Shown here piece by piece: positions 10,385-18,167 of a stretch of 64,000 bases of DNA (position 1 is its first letter; the number at the start of each line of letters is the position of its first letter). Made by a program: the position numbers and the translations under genes. Origin of the DNA: Pararhodobacter aggregans (GTDB taxonomy: Bacteria > Pseudomonadota > Alphaproteobacteria > Rhodobacterales > Rhodobacteraceae); the NCBI RefSeq assembly GCF_003075525.1, contig NZ_QDDR01000006.1, positions 124,001-188,000 on the forward strand. Direction: 5' to 3'. Under the pieces are notes generated by a model. The model was given only the letters and a program-made list of their open reading frames with translations. It did not search any database and was not told where the DNA came from.

Positions 10385-10548
10385 CAGGCGATCCAGTCGA
10401 TCCCCACGGCAAGCGCGGTGGCGACCAGCGCGCCGATGATGCCCCAGACCGCCGCGTATTGCGCGATGTCGAAGCCCGAGCCGCCGTGACGGCGGGCCGA
10501 GAGCCCGCCCCAGAGCGCGCCGATGACGATACCCGCGATAATGACCAT
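10384..10548 (-). CDS. Small membrane protein (54 aa)
   Basis: A 54-residue protein beginning MVIIAGIVIGALWGGLSARR and ending with a second hydrophobic stretch (GIIGALVATALAVGIDWIA), so two membrane-spanning segments joined by a short basic loop. Its stop shares a base with the start of the VWA gene, so the two are co-transcribed. Homologues have been labelled apolipoprotein acyltransferase in databases, but at this size it cannot be that enzyme. It may anchor or assist its VWA neighbour, which is inferred only from the arrangement. Confidence 0.65.
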   Translation of the reverse strand: MVIIAGIVIGALWGGLSARRHGGSGFDIAQYAAVWGIIGALVATALAVGIDWIA

Positions 10549-10570
10549 GATTGCCTCTGTTCCGGCGCCC

Positions 10571-11950
10571 TTACAAGCGGGCCAGACGCTGGGCCGCATT
10601 GCCGATCCGGGCGATTTCTTCATATCGGGCCTGCGCTGCAGCCTCGGAACCGAAGCCATAACGCGCGGCGGGCATCGAGTCGAGCCTCAGCCGGTCGCCT
10701 TCGGCCGTGTTGCCCAGCTGCGTCTCGGCCTCCGAGCGGATGAAACCCAGCGAGGCGAGGAAGGCCGCGTTCTCGGTCCGCTCGGCATAGGGGCGGGCCT
10801 GTTCGGTCAGATCCAGCGCCATCTGCGTCTGGCCGGTGGCCAGCGCCTGCACCGCCAGATGCATGTCGATATGCGCGGCATGAACCTCGCCGCCCGGGGT
10901 GCGACGATAGATCTCGGCCGCGGTCAGCAGCTGGTCCAGCGCCGATTCCCCCCGGTCGCGCGGCGCGAGGCGGGCGTTCAGCATCAGGCTCAGCGCCAGC
11001 CGCGTGTCGGTCCAGCCCTGCGCCCGGGCCATGGCCAGCGCCTGCTCGGCCCCCTCGCGGCGCTGCATCAGCCCGCCGTCCGAGGACAGCGCCTGTTCGA
11101 TCGCCAGCTGCCAGGCGCGCGGCGTCTCGCCCGCGGGCGTGCCGCCCCGGCCGCGCCCGCCCGGGTTCAGCCGGTTGAAGAGCGTGGGCAGCCGCGCCGC
11201 CACCTGCTCGCGCGTCATGCCGGGGGTCAGTTCGGGCGCGTTCCAGACCCGCAGGATCAGCATGTCGAAGCCGGTCAGCGTGGTCTGGAAATTGTCGTCG
11301 TTGAAGATCGAATCCGCCAGCCGGAACAGGTCGTTGAGCGGGCCCAGCGCCTGGCCGATCTCCTCGTGCAGGCAGTCGCGGATCTCTTGCGGGGTGGTGT
11401 CGTCGGGGATGAAGACCGCGGCACTGGTGCGCTGCACCACGTGGGTCCAGTCGATCGACAGGCTGCGGCGGTTGGCCACGAAGTCCTGCCAGGTGGTGAC
11501 GTTGGGCACCACGAAACAGGCGGCCGCCGGGACCACGGCCTGCATCTGCCGCCGCGGCAGGAATTCCACGGTGATGGTGTTCGCGCCTTCGGGCGCGGTC
11601 GGCGCGCGGGCGATGTCGATCGCGGCCTCGGCGTTCAGGCGCCCGATCAGCCGGTCGAGGTCGGCCACCGCCGTCGCGGGCAGGGCGCCGCGGGTGACCA
11701 CGGTGACCGGCCCGTCAAAGCGCGAAAAGGCCGGGATCGCCCGCCCGCTCTCCATGGCGAAACCGAGTTCGAGGAAATCGGCGACCATCTCCTGGTTCGA
11801 GCGGCCGGGCGCCAGCGGATCGACCGCGCCCGGCCGATAGATCGCCATGGGCTGCGCGGCGCCGACGTTGGATTGCAGCCGCGCCACTTCGGTCGTCGGC
11901 ACGCAAGCGGTCAGGGCGATCCCTGCCAGGGCGATGAGCGGGGCCTTCAT
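10571..11950 (-). CDS. DUF2927 domain lipoprotein
   Basis: A 459-residue protein with a lipoprotein signal ([18 protein letters not shown], Cys at 16). The central region matches DUF2927: CLHEEIGQALGPLNDLFRLA, then DSIFNDDNFQTTLTGFD, which looks like a degenerate zinc-protease-type helix but has no complete HExxH. The C-terminal half (about 290-450) is helical with tetratricopeptide-like spacing. It overlaps the dusA stop by four bases. The biochemical role is unknown; it is common in Rhodobacterales. Confidence 0.8.
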   Translation of the reverse strand: MKAPLIALAGIALTACVPTTEVARLQSNVGAAQPMAIYRPGAVDPLAPGRSNQEMVADFLELGFAMESGRAIPAFSRFDGPVTVVTRGALPATAVADLDRLIGRLNAEAAIDIARAPTAPEGANTITVEFLPRRQMQAVVPAAACFVVPNVTTWQDFVANRRSLSIDWTHVVQRTSAAVFIPDDTTPQEIRDCLHEEIGQALGPLNDLFRLADSIFNDDNFQTTLTGFDMLILRVWNAPELTPGMTREQVAARLPTLFNRLNPGGRGRGGTPAGETPRAWQLAIEQALSSDGGLMQRREGAEQALAMARAQGWTDTRLALSLMLNARLAPRDRGESALDQLLTAAEIYRRTPGGEVHAAHIDMHLAVQALATGQTQMALDLTEQARPYAERTENAAFLASLGFIRSEAETQLGNTAEGDRLRLDSMPAARYGFGSEAAAQARYEEIARIGNAAQRLARL

Positions 11951-12930
11951 GCCGCTTGCCTTTCCATGAGTCCGGCGACCAACGCCCGGTAATCGCTGAG
12001 GGTTCCGTTCGGCATCTCGCTCAGCGCCCGCCGCCAGTGCCGCGCGCCGGGTTGCCCGGCGAAAAGCCCCAGCAGGTGCCGCGTCACGCCGATCAGCCGC
12101 CCGCCGCGTTGCAGATGGGCGGCGATCACGTCCTCCATCCCGGCCGCGACCTCCAGCGGATCAGCCTCGGGCGCGGTGTCGCCGTAGATCAGGCGATCCG
12201 CCGGGCCCAGGATCTCGGCCGGGCGGTGATAGGCGGCGCGCCCGATCATCACCCCGGCAAAGCCCCGCGCCAGCAGCGCCCGGGCCTCGTCCAGCGTGCC
12301 GATCCCGCCGTTGACGCAGATCGTGAGGTCGGGGAATTCCGGGATCATCCGCGCCACCAGATCGTAGTCGAGCGGCGGCACCTCGCGGTTTTCCTTGGGC
12401 GAGAGGCCCTGCAGCCAGGCCTTCCGCGCATGCACGGTGACGCGGCGGATGCCCGCCTCCCGCGCCGCCTGCAGGAGGGCGGGCAGCGCCTCTTCCGGGT
12501 TCTGGTCATCGACGCCGATGCGGCATTTGACGGTGACCTCGACCGCGCTCGCCGCGCGCATCGCCGCCAGACACTCGCCGACCAGCCCGGGCGTATTCAT
12601 CAGCACGGCGCCGAAACAGCCCGATTGCACCCGGTCCGAGGGGCAGCCGACATTAAGGTTGATCTCGCTGTAACCAGCGTCTGCCCCTAGCCGTGTGGCC
12701 TCGGCCAGTTCCGCGGGGTCCGAGCCGCCCAGTTGCAGCGCCACCGGCTGCTCGGCGGGGTCGAATCGCAGCAGGTGCAGCGCGCCCCCCCGGACCAGCG
12801 CCGCCGAGGTCACCATTTCCGTGTAAAGCAGGGCATGCCGCGACAGCCGCCGGTGGAACTGGCGGCAGGCGGAATCGGTCCAGTCGAGCATGGGCGCGAC
12901 GGAAAGGCGCCAGGCGGGGGGAGTCGTCAC
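11947..12930 (-). CDS. dusA: tRNA-dihydrouridine(20/20a) synthase DusA
   Basis: A 327-residue FMN-dependent enzyme reducing uridines 20/20a in the tRNA D-loop. It opens with [20 protein letters not shown], the DusA form of the flavin site, and contains [20 protein letters not shown], whose second Cys is the catalytic acid. Also present are [35 protein letters not shown] and [11 protein letters not shown]. The length is typical. It is the first gene of a short run with the DUF2927 gene and is divergent from hemE. Confidence 0.95.
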   Translation of the reverse strand: MTTPPAWRLSVAPMLDWTDSACRQFHRRLSRHALLYTEMVTSAALVRGGALHLLRFDPAEQPVALQLGGSDPAELAEATRLGADAGYSEINLNVGCPSDRVQSGCFGAVLMNTPGLVGECLAAMRAASAVEVTVKCRIGVDDQNPEEALPALLQAAREAGIRRVTVHARKAWLQGLSPKENREVPPLDYDLVARMIPEFPDLTICVNGGIGTLDEARALLARGFAGVMIGRAAYHRPAEILGPADRLIYGDTAPEADPLEVAAGMEDVIAAHLQRGGRLIGVTRHLLGLFAGQPGARHWRRALSEMPNGTLSDYRALVAGLMERQAA

Positions 12931-13107
12931 TCAATCACCGGTCTTGATGTGCCGGGAAGCATAGCCGAGCCCGGCGGCGAGGTCCACAAAGCCCGGGCGC
13001 CCGTCGCGCCGCCTCGCGGATCTTTGCGCGGCCCGGCTGCGACCGTCGCGCTCCTTGACATCGCGCCGCCCGCGCCCCATCCCGGCCGAAACTCAGGAGG
13101 AACGCCC

Positions 13108-14151
13108 GTGACCGACGCATCCGCCCCGACCAAGACGATCCTGCGCGCGCTGAAGGGCGAGACCCAGGCCGTCCCGCCCGTCTGGATGATGCGCCAGGCC
13201 GGGCGCTATCTGCCGGAATACCGCGCGACCCGGGCGCAGGCGGGGGATTTCCTGTCCTTGTGCTACAATCCCGAGCTTGCGGCCGAAGTCACCCTGCAGC
13301 CGATCCGCCGCTATGGGTTCGATGCGGCGATCCTCTTTGCCGATATCCTGCTGATCGGCCAGGCGCTGGGGGTGAAGCTCTGGTTCGCCGAGGGCGAGGG
13401 CCCGCGGATGGAGACGGTGACCGATGCCGCGGGCGTCGCCGCCCTGCGCCCGGCGGCCGAAGTGCACGAGACGCTGGCCCCGATCTACGAGACGCTGAAG
13501 ATCCTGACCGGCGCATTGCCGCGCGAGACGACGCTGATCGGCTTCGCTGGCGCCCCCTGGACCGTTGCCACCTATCTGGTGGCCGGTCGCGGCACCAAGG
13601 ATCAGGGCCCGGCGCATGACTTCATCGCCCGCGACCGCGACGGATTTGCGGCGCTTATCTCGGTGCTCGAGGCGGCGACGGTCGAATATCTCTCGGCCCA
13701 GGTCGAAGCCGGGGCCGAGGTGGTCAAGCTCTTCGACAGCTGGGCCGGCAGCCTCAGGGGACAGGATTTCGACGATTTCGCCCTGGCGCCCACCAGGCGC
13801 ATCATTGCCGCCTTGAAGGCCCGCCACCCCGGCCTGCCGGTCATCGCCTTCCCGCGCGAGGCGGGCGAGCGCTACATCGGCTTCGCCCGGGCGACGGGGG
13901 CCGATTGCGTGGCGCTCGACAATTCGGTCAGCGCCGATTGGGCGGCCGCGCATGTGCAGAAGGACGGCTGCGTGCAGGGCAACCTCGCGCCGCATCACAT
14001 GGTCGAGGGCGGCCCGGCCCTGACCGCCGAGACGAAGCGCATCGTCCAGACCTTCTCGCAGGGTCCGCATATCTTCAACCTCGGCCACGGCATCACGCCC
14101 GACGCCAACCCCGACAACGTGCAGCGGATGATCGACGCGATCCGCGGCTGA
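13108..14151 (+). CDS. hemE: Uroporphyrinogen decarboxylase
   Basis: A 347-residue cytoplasmic enzyme converting uroporphyrinogen III to coproporphyrinogen III on the heme and bacteriochlorophyll path. The N-terminal signature [17 protein letters not shown] includes the substrate-binding Arg. [12 protein letters not shown] holds the catalytic Asp, and [15 protein letters not shown] is the second family signature. The start is a GTG eight bases after a strong AGGAGG site; an in-frame extension upstream is not protein-like. The gene stands alone here, followed by GC-rich hairpins. Confidence 0.96.
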   Translation: MTDASAPTKTILRALKGETQAVPPVWMMRQAGRYLPEYRATRAQAGDFLSLCYNPELAAEVTLQPIRRYGFDAAILFADILLIGQALGVKLWFAEGEGPRMETVTDAAGVAALRPAAEVHETLAPIYETLKILTGALPRETTLIGFAGAPWTVATYLVAGRGTKDQGPAHDFIARDRDGFAALISVLEAATVEYLSAQVEAGAEVVKLFDSWAGSLRGQDFDDFALAPTRRIIAALKARHPGLPVIAFPREAGERYIGFARATGADCVALDNSVSADWAAAHVQKDGCVQGNLAPHHMVEGGPALTAETKRIVQTFSQGPHIFNLGHGITPDANPDNVQRMIDAIRG

Positions 14152-14154
14152 TTT

Positions 14155-14236
14155 CATTCTGCGGCAAATACGCAGGGGGGTTCTCAGGGGGAGCCTGCTC
14201 CCCCTGAGCGGGGGGTGCGGGGGGCCGGCCCCCCGC
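14155..14236. terminator. Tandem GC-rich hairpins after hemE, with degenerate repeat copy
   Basis: A 12-bp perfect inverted repeat, CTCAGGGGGAGC / GCTCCCCCTGAG (14183-14208), is followed by the palindrome GCGGGGGGCC/GGCCCCCCGC (14217-14236). Both lie between the convergent hemE and the MBL-fold gene. There is no strong T tract. The first 26 bases (CATTCTGCGGCAAATA and on) look like a degraded form of the inverted dispersed repeat found elsewhere in the window. Confidence 0.5.
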
Positions 14237-14244
14237 TTCCTCCT

Positions 14245-15078
14245 TCACGGCCGCTCCAGCCGATAACCGCTGCCATCCCGCACCGCGACATGGAAGGCCG
14301 GGCGCAGATAATGCCCGCCGGTGAACAGCGCGCCATCGGTGGCCAGCTCGTCCAGCAGCCGCTTGCGGGTCACCCGGGCGCGGTCCATGTCCATGTCGAA
14401 GGCGATGCCGATCTCGGGGTCGATGGCCTGCAGCGCGGGCGCGTGGATGATGTCGCCGCCATGGATCAGCTGGGCCCGCCCGCTCGACAGCCGCCAGCCG
14501 CCGTGCCCCGGGGTGTGGCCGTCCAGCGGCAGGGCGGTCAGGCCGGGCGCGATCGCGTCCTCGGGCCCGATCAGCCGCAGCCGGTCGCCATAGGCCGCCA
14601 GCACCGCCCGGGCCAGCTGCGCCCAGCCCGGGATCGGATCGGGCAGGGGGGCGGTCTGGCTCTCGTCCGACCAGAACCCATGTTCATCGCGGCGCACCAC
14701 CAGCTCGGCGCGGGGGAAGACCGCCGCGCCTTCGGCCGAGATCATGCCGGCGATATGGTCAGGGTGCAGATGGGTGGCGAAGAGCACATCGACATCCTCG
14801 GGCGCGACACCCGCCTCGGCCATCGCCTCGGGCAGGAAGCCGCAGGTCGGCCCGAACAGGTTCCGCGGCCCCGCGTCGCACAGCACCGTCCGACCGCCAT
14901 TGCGGATCAGCACCGCGTTGAAATTGGTGGCGATCTTGTCGATGCCCTGCCGCTCCAGCAGCGCGGTGATATGCTCGGGCCGGGTGGCGGGGAACAAGGC
15001 TGCGCCGAAATCGGTGCTGCCATCGGTCAGGATGGTGACGTCGGCCTCGCCGATGGTGCGGGTTGCGATACGGCTCAT
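14245..15078 (-). CDS. MBL-fold metallohydrolase
   Basis: A 277-residue metallo-beta-lactamase-fold hydrolase. The two-metal site motif is ATHLHPDHIAG (H103, H105, D107, H108), with later ligands in DGHTPGHGG and HGGDIIH. The overall form resembles the quorum-quenching lactonase or PNKD-like branch, but the substrate cannot be named. The ATG at 15078 has a GGAGGAC site in front, although the frame stays open far upstream. There is no signal peptide. It is divergent from the ArsR-phosphatase fusion gene with about 125 bp between, so that regulator may control it. Confidence 0.85.
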   Translation of the reverse strand: MSRIATRTIGEADVTILTDGSTDFGAALFPATRPEHITALLERQGIDKIATNFNAVLIRNGGRTVLCDAGPRNLFGPTCGFLPEAMAEAGVAPEDVDVLFATHLHPDHIAGMISAEGAAVFPRAELVVRRDEHGFWSDESQTAPLPDPIPGWAQLARAVLAAYGDRLRLIGPEDAIAPGLTALPLDGHTPGHGGWRLSSGRAQLIHGGDIIHAPALQAIDPEIGIAFDMDMDRARVTRKRLLDELATDGALFTGGHYLRPAFHVAVRDGSGYRLERP

Positions 15079-15204
15079 GGGGTCCTCCTCTGTTCGGGGC
15101 CAAGCTAGCATGGCGTGGCAAACGGGCAACCGCCGCGTGGCCGTTTCGGCGGGCGTCGCAGGCGCCGCTTGTGGCAAATGCTGCGGTGCAGTAATTCGGA
15201 GATC

Positions 15205-15981
15205 ATGGAACATGACCCCGATCTCGTCGCCGCCTTCGCCGCGCTTGCGCATCCGCAGCGGCTGGCCGTGGTGCGGCTCTTGATGCGGCATTACCCGCGC
15301 CGGGTGGCGGCGGGAGAGATCGGGGCGGTGCTGGGGCTGAAACCCTCGACCCTTTCGGGCTATCTGGCGCAGTTGCAGGAGGCGGGGCTCATCACGCAGG
15401 AGCGTCGGGCGACCTCGCTCCTCTATGCCGCCTCGGTCGAGGGGGCGACGGCGCTGAACGAGGGCTGGATCGGCGCGCTTTGCGGCGGGCGCGGCTGGCC
15501 GGGCGCCGGGGCGCCGGGCAAGCGGGTGCGCAACGTGCTGTTCCTGGGGCAGGGCAATGCCGGACCCTCGCTGATGGCCGAGGCCCTGTTGCGCGCCGCG
15601 GCGGGCGAGGCGATCGAGGCGTTTTCCGCCGGGCTGAGCCCCGCGGCCGAGGTCGACGCGGCGCTGATCGCCTTTCTGGCCGAGCGCGGGCATGACACCG
15701 GTCCCCTCTGGGCCAAGCCGCTGGGCACCTGGCTGGGTGAGGGGGCGCCACCCTTCGATATCGTCGTGACGCTGGGCGACCGTGCCGCCTCGCGCGCCCC
15801 GGACTGGAGCGGCGCACCGCATCGGGCCGCCTGGCGGCTCGCCCCCGGGCAGAGCCTCGAGGCGCTGCACGGTGATCTGGCGCAGCGCATCGCGGCGCTG
15901 GCGCGGCTCGACCTGGCGGTGACGCCGCCCGGCCGGGTGCAGGACGTGCTCGACGCGATGGCCGAGCCGGTCGCGGCCTAG
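15205..15981 (+). CDS. ArsR-type HTH fused to a catalytically dead LMW phosphatase-like domain
   Basis: A 258-residue protein. Residues about 1-85 form an ArsR-family winged helix (FAALAHPQRLAVVRLLMRHY, then LKPSTLSGYLAQLQEAGLIT). Residues about 107-255 have the low-molecular-weight tyrosine phosphatase / arsenate reductase fold. The expected P-loop C-x-x-N-x-C/A-R-S reads GQGNAGPS at 115-122, so the nucleophilic Cys is Gly and the Arg is Pro; Asn118 and Ser122 are kept. A catalytic role is therefore unlikely and the domain may sense an oxyanion or act as a dimer scaffold. The ATG at 15205 is chosen because the HTH follows directly. It is divergent from the MBL-fold gene. Confidence 0.8.
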   Translation: MEHDPDLVAAFAALAHPQRLAVVRLLMRHYPRRVAAGEIGAVLGLKPSTLSGYLAQLQEAGLITQERRATSLLYAASVEGATALNEGWIGALCGGRGWPGAGAPGKRVRNVLFLGQGNAGPSLMAEALLRAAAGEAIEAFSAGLSPAAEVDAALIAFLAERGHDTGPLWAKPLGTWLGEGAPPFDIVVTLGDRAASRAPDWSGAPHRAAWRLAPGQSLEALHGDLAQRIAALARLDLAVTPPGRVQDVLDAMAEPVAA

Positions 15982-15990
15982 GCCGCCCGA

Positions 15991-16004
15991 TTGACCTGAA
16001 TCAA
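15991..16004 (+). promoter_or_regulatory. FNR/CRP-family box (FnrL/Dnr type)
   Basis: TTGACCTGAATCAA differs at one conserved position from the TTGAT-N4-ATCAA consensus bound by FnrL, Dnr and NnrR regulators. It lies 58 bp before the AhpD-like start, a suitable place to activate that gene when oxygen is low or nitric oxide is present. No promoter elements were assigned with confidence. Confidence 0.65.
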
Positions 16005-16061
16005 GGAGGGGGGCTTCGGGACATGGCATCCCGTGCTGACGCATGCACGAAAGGGAATGTC

Positions 16062-16397
16062 ATGGACTCCAAAGCCGATCTCGCCGCCATCAAGCACCGC
16101 TCGCGGGCGCTGATCCAGGCGGTCAACGCGCCGATGAAGGGCTTTGGCCAGCTCAGCGCCGCGGTGAAGGAGCCGGGCGCGCTGACGACCAAGGAAAAGG
16201 AGTTCGTGGCCATCGGCATCGCCGTGGTGCAGGGCTGCGACGATTGCGTGGCCTTCCACATCGAGGTGTTGCAGAAACTCGGCGCCAACCGCGAGGAATT
16301 CGCCGAGGTGCTGGGCATGTGCCTGCAGATGGGCGGCGGCCCGGTGGTGATGAACGCGGGCCGCGCGCTGGCGGTCTGGGACCAGCTGGCGGCCTGA
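16062..16397 (+). CDS. Carboxymuconolactone decarboxylase / AhpD-like protein
   Basis: A 111-residue helical protein. The AhpD-type redox motif C59-DD-C62 with H66 (GCDDCVAFHIEVL) is intact, so a thiol-disulfide or alkylhydroperoxidase-related function is more likely than lactone decarboxylation. The remaining helices (EEFAEVLGMCLQMGGGPVVM) fit the family. The ATG at 16062 is chosen because it matches the usual family start. A good FNR-type box is upstream, suggesting induction under low oxygen or nitrosative conditions (inference). Confidence 0.87.
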   Translation: MDSKADLAAIKHRSRALIQAVNAPMKGFGQLSAAVKEPGALTTKEKEFVAIGIAVVQGCDDCVAFHIEVLQKLGANREEFAEVLGMCLQMGGGPVVMNAGRALAVWDQLAA

Positions 16398-16415
16398 GGG
16401 CCGCCCGCCGTCGCC

Positions 16416-17321
16416 CTAGAGATCAGTGTGTTTCATCACATGCCGGGCGTGGCCGACGATCAGCGGATCGGGCTGGCCGACGATCTCGGGATCCTTGCCG
16501 GGATAGTCCAGCGAGGCCAGGAAATGCTTCATGCAATTGAGCCGCGCGCGTTTCTTGTCCTTGGATTTGACAATGGTCCAGGGCGCATCGGCGGTGTCGG
16601 TGTAGAAGAACATCGCCTCCTTGGCGGCGGTGTATTCGTCCCACAGATCCAGCGAGGCCTTGTCGATGGGCGAGAGTTTCCAGCGTTTCAGCGGATCGGT
16701 CTCGCGTTCCAGGAACCGGCGGCGCTGTTCGTCGGGCGTGACCGAGAACCAGTATTTGTACAGCCGGATCCCCGAGCGGACCAGCATCCGTTCCAGATCC
16801 GGCGCCTGGCGCATGAATTCGAGGTATTCCTCGGGCGTGCAGAAGCCCATGACCCGCTCGACCCCGGCGCGATTGTACCAGGACCGGTCATAGAAGACCA
16901 TTTCGCCCGCGGTCGGCAGATGGGCGATGTAGCGCTGGAAATACCATTGCCCGCGCTCGGCCTCGGAGGGTTTGTTCAGCGCCACGACCCGGGCGAAGCG
17001 CGGGTTCAGATGTTCGGTGAAGCGCTTGATCGTACCGCCCTTGCCCGCGGCATCGCGCCCCTCGAAGAGGATGACGAATTTCTGCCCGGTCTCCTGCGCC
17101 CAGAGCTGGACCTTCAGCAGTTCCGCCTGAAGCCTGGCCTTCTCCACCTCGTAGGGGCGGCGGGCCAGACGGTGGGGATAGGGGTAATGCGTGCTCTCGA
17201 ACGCGGCCTGCAGCGCGGCGCCGGTGAGCGGCGGCGCGGGCCGGGGTGCGGACGCCGGGGCGGCAGCGGGTGCCGGTTGCGGGGTCACGGGAAGGGGCGG
17301 CGGGGCGGCTTGATCGTCCAT
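16416..17321 (-). CDS. ppk2: Polyphosphate kinase 2 (class I)
   Basis: A 301-residue kinase transferring phosphate between polyphosphate and nucleoside diphosphates. Walker A is GRDAAGKGGT (88-97), the lid and Walker B region is FYDRSWYNRAGVERVMGF, and KDKKRARLNCMKHFL is the typical C-terminal motif. One PPK2 domain, so class I. The first 35 residues are a Pro/Ala-rich disordered arm not found in short homologues. The ATG at 17321 is preferred to one 81 bases upstream because it yields a normal start. Convergent with the AhpD-like gene. Confidence 0.93.
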   Translation of the reverse strand: MDDQAAPPPLPVTPQPAPAAAPASAPRPAPPLTGAALQAAFESTHYPYPHRLARRPYEVEKARLQAELLKVQLWAQETGQKFVILFEGRDAAGKGGTIKRFTEHLNPRFARVVALNKPSEAERGQWYFQRYIAHLPTAGEMVFYDRSWYNRAGVERVMGFCTPEEYLEFMRQAPDLERMLVRSGIRLYKYWFSVTPDEQRRRFLERETDPLKRWKLSPIDKASLDLWDEYTAAKEAMFFYTDTADAPWTIVKSKDKKRARLNCMKHFLASLDYPGKDPEIVGQPDPLIVGHARHVMKHTDL

Positions 17322-17530
17322 GCGAGGCTCCGAGTGAGGCGGTTCGGGAGGATCATACCATCCCCGGGTTTCCGGCGCCTTGATCTTGTGCACCCCCCAC
17401 ACTGGGGTGATTCGGCGGGATGCACGGTCAGAGAGGCGCGGTGATCTGACGTTTGATGAGTGTTCACGAAAATGTGATCCGTGGCAGATTCCTGGCTGGA
17501 AAAAGGCGAAAAAATGGCACCAAGAGACGG

Positions 17531-17545
17531 TTAATCAAAGATAAA
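17531..17545. promoter_or_regulatory. Weak CtrA-like site in the AT-rich region before tadE
   Basis: The stretch 17322-17702 has no gene. Its right half (about 17500-17620) is clearly AT-rich for this genome, as expected of a promoter. It holds TTAATCAAAGATAAA, which matches TTAA-N7-TTAA with one mismatch. CtrA controls motility and surface genes in many alphaproteobacteria, so this may act on the TadE/TadG genes, but the match is imperfect. Confidence 0.3.
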
Positions 17546-17702
17546 TTTGAAATTCATGACATTGCGCTAAAAACCGGCTCAGACTTTCTGATTTAAACTG
17601 CGACATAGAGAAGTCCGGCCTCCTGTGCGGCGACCCTGGCGGCGAGAGTTCTCTTGCCAGTTGAGCGATCGGGGCGCAGCCTTGTGTCATGTGACAGTCA
17701 AA

Positions 17703-18164
17703 ATGGTGAAGATCATGCGTTATCCACTCTCTCTCGAACCGGTGCTCCGCGCCTGGAGACGTGAAGAAAGCGGCGCGGTCACCGTTGAATTCGTGATCCT
17801 TTTGCCGTTCATGATCGGCCTTCTGGGCCTGATCGCCGCGGCCAGCCTGTACCTGGCGCTTGCGAGCGATGTGCAGCAACTTTCCTACGAACTGGCCCGC
17901 GCCTCGCTCCCTGAGGCGCAGGCGACCGAAACCGAGGCGGAATGCGATGACCTCGGCGCCCGATGGGTGCCGACGCTGGCCGCCAACCTGCCGATGCTCG
18001 ATGCCGACCGGGTGCTGGACGTGACCTGCCAGCAGGACCCCGCCAACGACCTCCTCCAGGTGACCGTCAATTACGACACACGCGGCACGCTGGCGGCGAT
18101 CCTCGGAGGGCTGATCGGGATGGAGTTCCACTCGTTCCGGCGCAGTTCCTTCATCAGGTGGTAA
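17703..18164 (+). CDS. TadE-family pilus protein
   Basis: A 153-residue pseudopilin-like protein. After a short basic arm, EESGAVTVEFVILLPFMIGL begins a single N-terminal membrane helix (about 26-50) with the G-x4-E arrangement of TadE-like pilins. The C-terminal domain is small with two Cys (C in EAECDD and in DVTCQQ), possibly a disulfide. The start may be 17703 or the ATG 12 bases later. It is followed three bases later by the TadG-like gene. The rest of a tad/flp cluster is not in the window. Confidence 0.8.
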   Translation: MVKIMRYPLSLEPVLRAWRREESGAVTVEFVILLPFMIGLLGLIAAASLYLALASDVQQLSYELARASLPEAQATETEAECDDLGARWVPTLAANLPMLDADRVLDVTCQQDPANDLLQVTVNYDTRGTLAAILGGLIGMEFHSFRRSSFIRW

Positions 18165-18167
18165 GGA

